In this document: positions 34,201-38,984 of the stretch, piece by piece
Layout: every line of letters begins with the position of its first letter
Position numbering within the stretch: the stretch's first letter is position 1
DNA from: Bradymonadales bacterium
Lineage (GTDB): Bacteria > Myxococcota_A > Bradymonadia > JAFGEP01
Direction: 5' to 3'
DNA length: 40,851 nucleotides
Assembly: GCA_016931535.1 (NCBI GenBank)
Contig: JAFGEP010000121.1
Location: 1 to 40,851, forward strand
The notes under the pieces: model-generated
Told to the model about the DNA's origin: nothing
Database searches by the model: none
Seen by the model: the letters and a program-made list of their open reading frames with translations, nothing else
Position numbers and translations under genes: made by a program

Positions 34201-34332
34201 CAGGCCGCTGTCGCAGTCCTCGTTGCGCCGGCACTCGCGCGACAACAAGGTCGCCGGTTCGGCACAGGTCAAAGAAACGCAACCCATCGCAATCAAGGCG
34301 ATCATCGCCATCGAATCGAGTCTGCGCTGCAT
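31219..34332 (-). CDS. Large mosaic surface lipoprotein: Cys-rich, MopE-like metal-binding motifs, beta-helix and Gly-rich tail
   Basis: 1037 residues from ATG 34332 (GAGGAGAGA upstream). The signal has a plausible lipobox IAMGC (Cys18). Residues about 30-220 have dickkopf-like cysteine clusters (ECRRNEDCDSGLCLNGRC). Around 235-290 and 345-370 are the Asp-rich units ERCNYRDDDCDGITDEG and EICNFADDDCDGVPDDG. These match the putative metal-binding motif named after the copper-binding MopE of Methylococcus. A further DADCDGIDGDID precedes a right-handed beta-helix-like part (about 570-680: CATITRALAVAVSRGATQVLVRAGTYSG). The tail to the end is Gly/Ser/Ala-rich with GNGGAGG runs, like PE_PGRS proteins. 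Probably surface-exposed. Function unknown; calcium or copper binding is inferred from motifs only. Confidence 0.82.
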   Translation of the reverse strand: MQRRLDSMAMIALIAMGCVSLTCAEPATLLSRECRRNEDCDSGLCLNGRCVPSSDLPLPTDAQPDGPLDWGVEMADSDVPGDMACDREEMEDLLTDPSPADTELLGFGEPCTANSQCLSGYCIDFGESGRICTRECYEECEEEGFTCRLITSSGSDATWLCVPQRNVLCQPCEYHTDCGGFGNYCLQQDDGSFCATDCRLTGECPDHYVCNGIILPGAGPEGEDVQTNLCEPTIHECSGCVDNDEDGYGAGWTCLGLDCDDLDPDIYLGAPERCNYRDDDCDGITDEGIDLMTSLDHCGECDNPCHPLANEVTECQTGECVRACAPDYWDNDPLLPGCEYYCVLNTATGGVEICNFADDDCDGVPDDGFDIQNDPAYCGDCTPCDLPYTDTHECVRGECRPLTCDEGRAHCDDDYANGCEQDIWYDILHCGSCDWECSFDHAIPLCGPSGCYFTSCSSSDYGNCNSVQEDGCESDLRIDPLHCGSCGNDCHLVYPHAQVACDDRTCEMGACDPYYYDLRTDLAGCEYGPCYGDPESLDLPDSGFVDADCDGIDGDIDRAVFVAPSPAGSDGSSTCSMTSPCATITRALAVAVSRGATQVLVRAGTYSGLVELSSTHSGIGIYGGYNQTWQRGDRDASGFVTTLSGGLHSGDGEYMTIRARSVTATLANLRLNGPNAAGRVNDNGRSSYVVHAAGSTLTIQNITFVQGNGVAGLAGSHGSDYSPTTAPGGGDGGDNREAISWCDDSWGGVGGTGYSNCSATEARGGNGGAGGKMDSDCSFPYDYNATSGLAGNAAGWSQSTYPYYGIGGSAGKTCRVGGNGYNGRNGTDGSGGTGGTSAGTLYSSNGSQFWTARDGNNGSLGSHGTGGGGGGGGGGCDEGTDSDGAGGGGGGAGGCRAASYGRAGNGGGGSFGILGISSTLTVQGCSFTRGTAGAGGAGGIGGRGQNGGASGPGGGGQGEGLGGDGGAGGRGGHSGGGGGGAGGHSYGIYTYSSTVSQSSNSFSGGAYGAGGSAGTSPGNNGTSGANGILGNVGVFSY

Positions 34333-34394
34333 GGTTCAGATCTCTCCTCAGAGACATTCACAACCAGAGTAGGGAAAATCGTTCAAACTGTCGA

Positions 34395-34423
34395 TTGACA
34401 CCATCCGGACGCCTGTGTTTTCG
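34395..34423 (+). promoter_or_regulatory. Possible promoter with consensus -35 box
   Basis: TTGACA at 34395-34400 is a perfect -35 hexamer. The -10 region is poor (TGTTTT or TTTTCG at 15-17 bases). It would start transcription around 34430, about 70 bases before the UUCG hairpin. The TTGACA overlaps the small palindrome TGTC-GATT-GACA, which could be an operator. Confidence 0.28.
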
Positions 34424-34497
34424 GCGAAAAGAGGGGGTGATTGCGAAAAGGTTGCCGTTTTGCAGAGGCCGGTAGCGGGTGGATGATCTTTGGATGG

Positions 34498-34520
34498 CAC
34501 CGGTTCGCCGGTGTCTTCTT
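34498..34520 (+). terminator. UUCG-tetraloop hairpin followed by TCTTCTT
   Basis: CACCGG (34498-34503), TTCG loop, CCGGTG (34508-34513), then TCTTCTT. A perfect 6-bp stem closed by a stable C(UUCG)G tetraloop and followed by a pyrimidine run resembles an intrinsic terminator for plus-strand transcription. It lies about 200 bases before the radical SAM start, so it would end a short leader or small RNA. Confidence 0.5.
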
Positions 34521-34718
34521 GACGACTCGTGGTAACGGCCGTGGCTTTTTCCAGGGCCGGCATTCCGAAACCGGCTGTTTGTCGGTAAGCTGGAGAGGAT
34601 TCCTGTTTTTCTGGCGGCACTACCGCCAGGCTGGGAGCTGGACAGCAACACCGGGAAGAGATTACGCGAGCTGAAGAGCGGACCCGAACGATCCAGGACA
34701 AGGAGGGGAACGGGAACC

Positions 34719-35651
34719 ATGGAGCCGTGCTACCTGGCGCTTCACGCTCGAGGAGAGCTGGGCGAGAGAGCCGATCGGGCGAGGTCCCTGTTGGCCGGGT
34801 GTACGCTCTGCCCGAGACGTTGCGGGGTCGACCGGCTGGCGGGGGAGCGAGGCGTGTGCCTGGTGGGGCCGGAAGCGGAGATAGCCAGCGCCGGACCTCA
34901 CTTTGGGGAAGAATCGCCCCTGGTGGGTCGCTGCGGTTCGGGAACCATCTTTTTCAGCTCCTGCAACCTGCGCTGCGTGTTCTGCCAGAACTACGACATC
35001 TCCCAGGAGATGCGCGGCCAGACAGTGAGCGCGGAATCCCTGGGCCGGGTCATGCTCGGCTTGCAGGAGCAGGGCTGCCACAACATCAACTTCGTCACAC
35101 CCAGCCACCAGGTCCCGGCCATTCTGGCGGGCCTGGTCGAGGCGGTAGACATGGGCTTGCGGGTTCCCCTGGTCTACAACACCTCGGGGTACGACTCGGT
35201 GGAGACCCTCCAGCTGCTCGACGGGGTCTTCGACATCTACATGCCGGATCTCAAGACGCTCAGCCACGAGGCTGCCGAACGGTACTGCCGGGCCAAGGAC
35301 TACCCCGAGGTGGTCAAGGCGGCCCTGAAGGAGATGCATCGCCAGGTGGGCGACCTCGAGCTGGATGAAGACGGGATCGCCCTCCGGGGGATTCTGCTGA
35401 GGCATCTCGTGATGCCAGGGGGGGTGGCCACCACCCGTGAAGCGCTTCGGTTTGTACACGACGAGATCTCGCCGGACACCTACGTCAATATCATGGCCCA
35501 GTACCATCCCGAGGGAGAGGCTCCTCGGTTCGAGGAGATCGATCGCCCCATCTCGACCCGGGAGTACCAGGAGGCGCTGACCATGGCCGCCGAGGTCGGG
35601 ATGCACCGGCTGGACGAACGGCGTCCTCGGTTTTTCATCCGCTGGATCTAA
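34719..35651 (+). CDS. PflX-like radical SAM protein
   Basis: 310 residues. The radical SAM cluster motif CNLRCVFC (Cys82, Cys86, Cys89) follows an N-terminal cysteine set, CTLCPRRC (28, 31, 35) and Cys47 in ERGVC. This CxLCPRxCGxxR...GxC arrangement is that of the uncharacterised PflX/COG1313 family, related to pyruvate formate-lyase activases. Downstream blocks fit the family: NINFVTPSHQVPAI, VYNTSGYDSVETL, DIYMPDLK, YVNIMAQYHP. The protein should bind a 4Fe-4S cluster and cleave S-adenosylmethionine to make a 5'-deoxyadenosyl radical; the partner glycyl-radical or other substrate is unknown, and no PFL-like gene is nearby. ATG 34719 has AAGGAGG upstream at a rather long distance. Confidence 0.9.
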   Translation: MEPCYLALHARGELGERADRARSLLAGCTLCPRRCGVDRLAGERGVCLVGPEAEIASAGPHFGEESPLVGRCGSGTIFFSSCNLRCVFCQNYDISQEMRGQTVSAESLGRVMLGLQEQGCHNINFVTPSHQVPAILAGLVEAVDMGLRVPLVYNTSGYDSVETLQLLDGVFDIYMPDLKTLSHEAAERYCRAKDYPEVVKAALKEMHRQVGDLELDEDGIALRGILLRHLVMPGGVATTREALRFVHDEISPDTYVNIMAQYHPEGEAPRFEEIDRPISTREYQEALTMAAEVGMHRLDERRPRFFIRWI

Positions 35652-35710
35652 CCTGGGGCCTGGCTGCATTTCCTGAGGGCAAGGGCTCCAATGCCTGCTG
35701 CGCTGATCGC

Positions 35711-35740
35711 TCACGATCACGATCACGATCACGGTCACGG
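35711..35740. repeat. Five tandem TCACGR hexamers
   Basis: TCACGA three times, then TCACGG twice, without gaps, 60 bases after the radical SAM stop. One plus-strand frame reads His-Asp/His-Gly alternation, but no ribosome-binding site or conserved protein supports a gene. Confidence 0.85.
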
Positions 35741-35793
35741 ATTTCGTGGCACATGGGATGTTGGGGGTTCGGAAGGACCTTCCTGCGCTGAGA

Positions 35794-36159
35794 TTATGGG
35801 ACTCCCAGGATGGGGAGCGGGGGTTCGGGATCGGGCGAGGTGGCTGGGGGCAGAGGGTCAAAGGCCGGTAAAGGGGGTGGGGGGATGGCATCCGGCTGTG
35901 GGACGGCGGCATCGATTTGCGTTTCGGGGATCGGCGGTGTGTCAACGACCTGGTCACAGGGTGCCCCGCGCCCGCTGCCCTCGGGAAGGCAGATAGTGGG
36001 GTGGGGGAGGGGTTGTAGGAGGGGTCGAGGTCTTCGGCAGGCAGGGGCGACCACAAGGTAGACCATGGCCATGGCTGATACGATGACCACCGCAGCCAGC
36101 CCCGCAGCGGTCCAGAGAAGACAGCTGGACCTTCCAGAGAGTCTGGACGTGTTCCCCAC
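35794..36159 (-). CDS. Small single-pass membrane protein with Pro-rich tail (uncertain)
   Basis: 121 residues from GTG 36159, with no clear ribosome-binding site. A basic N-terminus is followed by a strong hydrophobic helix (LLWTAAGLAAVVIVSAMAMVYLVVA, about 14-38). Then come two cysteines and a Pro/Asp-rich tail (PPIPETQID, IPPPPLPAFDPLPPATSPDPEPPLP). The tail would lie outside the membrane. Pro-rich tails can arise by chance in GC-rich DNA, so the gene is uncertain. The hydrophobic segment, and the lack of a better frame in this 670-base gap between the radical SAM gene and the membrane operon, are the arguments for it. No family recognised. Confidence 0.4.
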   Translation of the reverse strand: MGNTSRLSGRSSCLLWTAAGLAAVVIVSAMAMVYLVVAPACRRPRPLLQPLPHPTICLPEGSGRGAPCDQVVDTPPIPETQIDAAVPQPDAIPPPPLPAFDPLPPATSPDPEPPLPILGVP

Positions 36160-36323
36160 CTTAGTCGCTGTCCGGTTCGATGGTTTTGGTATGTGGTGAC
36201 CCGAAGGTCAGGCGCAGCACGCCGGTTCATCCCTGTATTTTCCACTATACGCTCGCAGAGAGCGGGTTGGAAGAAAGAACCGGTTTTCGCGGAATTTGGG
36301 AAAACTATTTTGATTAGGAGGGG

Positions 36324-37121
36324 TTACTGCGCAACGATGCGCATCCAGTCCACGAACAAGAACTCCATTCGTCCGACTAGTAGCGCCACACGTCCCATCA
36401 CGGTGTAGCCAAATGCTGCGCCGAATGTGATCATGATGATCCAGATGCCCAATCGCGATGCTTTTCCGAACACGCCCTTGTGTTCCACGGAGAAGAAGAA
36501 GTAGATCAGGCCGCACAGCACGCCGCCGACCAGGGTGATATTGGAGAGGGTCTCGTACCAGGCGATGGATCCCCCATCCGGTTGGAGCACCACCAGCGGG
36601 ATCAGGGTGGTCTGCACCTGCTTGGTGAAGTCCGATACCAGGTAGCGGGTGAGGTTCATCCCTGCGGCCCAGCCTACCAGCACGGCCAGGGGCCAGCGGC
36701 TGATCCAGCCGCCCTTGGGGGCCAGGCGCCAGACCAGCATGATCCCCATGACCAGGGCGAGGAAGTACCAGAGCCATTCTCCGATATGGATCTCCTTGAT
36801 CTCCAGCTCGGGGATCAGGTTCTTGGCAGCGCTCGGCCACAGCTTGACGAGCAGGTAGTTCACCAGGGCGTTCCAGGTGCTGTAGACGATGTAGTAGGCG
36901 GCCGACACGCCGATGAACAGGCTCTCCGCCACCTTGTAGAACGGGTTGTCGTCGTACAAGAAGCTCAGGATGGAGAGCGACAGGAAGGCGGCTACCCACA
37001 GGCCCAGGCCCTGCCAGGAGAAGGGCGACTCCATGGGACCGAAGGCGGTCCACAGGATGAGCCACAAGGCGAAGGCGCCCAGGACGATGTAGATGATGGT
37101 TTTCTTGGTTGTAGCTTCCAT
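36324..37121 (-). CDS. Polytopic inner-membrane protein of the four-gene membrane cluster
   Basis: 265 residues with about seven hydrophobic helices (roughly 8-28, 35-56, 64-86, 113-133, 142-161, 193-211, 222-250). ATG 37121 follows AGAGGGA. Between helices 3 and 4 lies a polar loop (KLWPSAAKNLIPELEIKEIHIGE); a loop around 162-192 contains Gln/Thr and an acidic WYET. No transporter or enzyme family recognised. It is the last of four co-directed genes; 18 bases separate it from the preceding stop, so co-transcription is nearly certain. The protein is likely a membrane subunit of the same assembly. Confidence 0.85.
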   Translation of the reverse strand: MEATTKKTIIYIVLGAFALWLILWTAFGPMESPFSWQGLGLWVAAFLSLSILSFLYDDNPFYKVAESLFIGVSAAYYIVYSTWNALVNYLLVKLWPSAAKNLIPELEIKEIHIGEWLWYFLALVMGIMLVWRLAPKGGWISRWPLAVLVGWAAGMNLTRYLVSDFTKQVQTTLIPLVVLQPDGGSIAWYETLSNITLVGGVLCGLIYFFFSVEHKGVFGKASRLGIWIIMITFGAAFGYTVMGRVALLVGRMEFLFVDWMRIVAQ

Positions 37122-37139
37122 ATCCGTCCCTCTGTGGCT

Positions 37140-38057
37140 TTAGCTATCGACCGTCAGGCGCGATGCACCCCTCTGCCCACGGGTGGCGAAGAAGGCGATG
37201 TTGCCGATGATGATGAACAGAATGATGACCAGGTGGGCGAAGGTCTGGGGACCCATCCGGCGGATCCCGAGAAACCTGGCGTCGGCGGAGATGCGGGGGT
37301 CGTCGCTCTCCGCGCCGTAGGCCTCCAGCACCAGCGACTCGTACTCGGCGGCCGCCTTCATTCCCCCCAGCATGCCGAACATCTGCCGAGGGTAGTAGGG
37401 GTACATCAGGGGTGCCTGCACGGCGGTCACGCAGCCGGCGACCGGAACCCCGGTCCGGTCCCCCCCGAACTGCACCCATTCCTTGATGCCCGGTGCTCCG
37501 GCACTCAGGTCCAGGATGAGGTCCATGTCGAAGAGGTTCACCACGTCGGCCATCATGGGCAGGCTGTCGATCGGGTTGTTGCGCGAGTCGACCGAGAAGA
37601 ACTTGCGGAAGTCGTTCACGATGACGTTGATCAGGCCGGCGCCTCCGGGCTGAAAGCCGAAGGTCATGTAGTCCTCGCCGTAGGTGTATTGTGGGAACTC
37701 GGGTTCCAGGTACTGCCGCACGACGTCGTCCGCCTCCTGCTGCCCGATGGGCCACAAGGCCATCATGTAGATCTGGTGGTTTCGGATGACCAGGTGGCGG
37801 ATGAGGCTGATGGCCATGGGCATCAGCTCGGGTTCGCTGGGAGGGTCGAAGTCGAAGGAGATGAGGGTCCGGGGCCTTCGTCCCACCTCCTGCTGTAGGC
37901 CCTCGATGCGATTGTAGATGGCGCTGACCTCGGGGGTGGCGAGCTCGGTGAAGGAGAACTCGAACAGCAGGGGGATGATGACCGCCAGGCTGATGAGCAG
38001 GAAGATCCAGCGGCGGTCGATGGTCTGCATCTTGTCGAAGAATTCGCGTGATGTCAT
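37140..38057 (-). CDS. Membrane-anchored protein with extracytoplasmic domain, four-gene membrane cluster
   Basis: 305 residues from ATG 38057 (GGGGAGA upstream). One hydrophobic helix at about 17-33 and one near the C-terminus (HLVIILFIIIGNIAFFA) followed by basic RGQRGASR put both ends in the cytoplasm and about 230 residues between them outside. That domain reads RTLISFDFDPPSEPELMPMAISLIRHLVIRNHQIYMMALWPIGQQEADDV and, later, GVPVAGCVTAVQAPLMYPYYPRQMFGMLGGMKAAAEYE. I recall similar FDxDPxxxxELxPMAxxLxRHL segments beside DUF6754 genes in Chloroflexota, but have no way to confirm that here. The fold looks alpha/beta. Function unknown. It is 14 bases downstream of the preceding stop. Confidence 0.85.
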   Translation of the reverse strand: MTSREFFDKMQTIDRRWIFLLISLAVIIPLLFEFSFTELATPEVSAIYNRIEGLQQEVGRRPRTLISFDFDPPSEPELMPMAISLIRHLVIRNHQIYMMALWPIGQQEADDVVRQYLEPEFPQYTYGEDYMTFGFQPGGAGLINVIVNDFRKFFSVDSRNNPIDSLPMMADVVNLFDMDLILDLSAGAPGIKEWVQFGGDRTGVPVAGCVTAVQAPLMYPYYPRQMFGMLGGMKAAAEYESLVLEAYGAESDDPRISADARFLGIRRMGPQTFAHLVIILFIIIGNIAFFATRGQRGASRLTVDS

Positions 38058-38071
38058 GCCGTGTTCTCCCC

Positions 38072-38908
38072 TTACTCAGTGTCCGATCCCAGGTAGGACC
38101 GTTCCACGCCGAGGATGATGCGCAGGGACATGGAGATGACCCCCAGGCAGATTCCGATCATGATGGCCCGCTGTCCGGCCATCTGCGGGTAGATCATGAT
38201 CCAGTTGACCAGCTTGGGAATGGTGATGAACTCCATCTCTCCACCGGTCAGCACCACGCCGTAGCCGTATATGGTCCTGCCCAGCAAGAAGAGGCCGATG
38301 GCGCCCATCAGCCCGACAATGACCCAGTTCTTGGACTTGGACTGATCCCAGGCCACCCAGCCCAGCACGATGGCGAAGAATATCTCCACGATGCCCGGCA
38401 GGTAGGCGGTGATGGCGGTGCCGATGAGTGTTCGCCCCAGCAGGATGAAGAAGGCCGCCAAAAGCAGCATGGTGGCCTCCCGGTTCTTGGCCCTGAAGGC
38501 CCGATAGGATGCGGAGGCCACGTAGAAGGCCAGGAGGGCGAACATGGTGGACTGCAGCGGCCGGAGGACGAACTGGTACAGCTTGTACATGTACAGCTGG
38601 CTGTTCTCCAATCCCACTCCCGAGGTCGGCCCCAGCGGAAGCTTGAACAGACCGACGATGAGCATGGTGAGAAAGCCGACCACGGTGATCAGGCTGTAGG
38701 CCCATCCCTTCTTGTGCTTCGCCACCTTGGTCACGTGGATGCGCATCAGGTTGCCACCGCCCAGCAGGATGGCGAAGGCGGCCAGGATGTCGAAGAACAT
38801 CGACATCTCGGTGTCGGCCAGCTTGAACGGGTAGTGGGGGATGAAGGTGGCCAAGATCATCACCGTACCGAACAAGAAGGTGATGAATAGCGGGACTTGT
38901 TTCTTCAT
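38072..38908 (-). CDS. Polytopic inner-membrane protein with about eight helices, four-gene membrane cluster
   Basis: 278 residues from ATG 38908, with AAGGGA upstream. Hydrophobic segments lie at about 7-26, 38-57, 70-88, 115-138, 143-162, 165-187, 193-219 and 248-268. A basic cytoplasmic loop (RIHVTKVAKHKKGW) follows the second helix. No known family recognised; there is no nucleotide-binding, haem or quinone motif. It starts 76 bases after the stop of the FN3/DUF6754-like gene and is followed 14 bases on by the next gene, so the four genes appear to be one operon. Confidence 0.85.
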   Translation of the reverse strand: MKKQVPLFITFLFGTVMILATFIPHYPFKLADTEMSMFFDILAAFAILLGGGNLMRIHVTKVAKHKKGWAYSLITVVGFLTMLIVGLFKLPLGPTSGVGLENSQLYMYKLYQFVLRPLQSTMFALLAFYVASASYRAFRAKNREATMLLLAAFFILLGRTLIGTAITAYLPGIVEIFFAIVLGWVAWDQSKSKNWVIVGLMGAIGLFLLGRTIYGYGVVLTGGEMEFITIPKLVNWIMIYPQMAGQRAIMIGICLGVISMSLRIILGVERSYLGSDTE

Positions 38909-38984
38909 GTCGACATCCCTTGGTTACAGTACCTTGAGCCGGGCCCGTTCGATGCCGGTGCAACCCCGCTCGCTAGCTGTCGCC

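Larger units (their letters stand above)
34333..34718. promoter_or_regulatory. 386-base divergent non-coding region
   Basis: No convincing gene on either strand. It is less GC-rich than its surroundings near 34340-34450. It must contain promoters for the large lipoprotein (leftward) and the radical SAM gene (rightward). It also has several hairpins: TGTC-GATT-GACA at 34389-34400, the UUCG hairpin listed separately, GCCGG/CCGGC within 34554-34573, and CTGGCGG-CACTA-CCGCCAG near 34610-34628. Confidence 0.6.

Noticed and set aside
34430..34500. Possible c-di-GMP-I riboswitch, prompted by GGTAGCGGGT.
   Set aside because: The conserved GGGACGCAAAGC and AAACC core elements are missing.
34493..34513. 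Possible fluoride riboswitch, prompted by GATGGCACC...TTCGCC.
   Set aside because: The second half of the pseudoknot and the downstream CTGATGGC element are absent; the segment is a simple hairpin.
35711..35740. Tandem hexamers as the start of a CRISPR array or a His-rich metal-binding protein.
   Set aside because: Units are contiguous without spacers, and the plus-strand frame lacks a ribosome-binding site and any conserved sequence after the His-Asp run.
34662..36245. Minus-strand frame of about 527 codons covering the radical SAM gene.
   Set aside because: Antisense to a clear CxxxCxxC radical SAM protein; its N-terminal part is Pro/Ser/Arg-rich noise.
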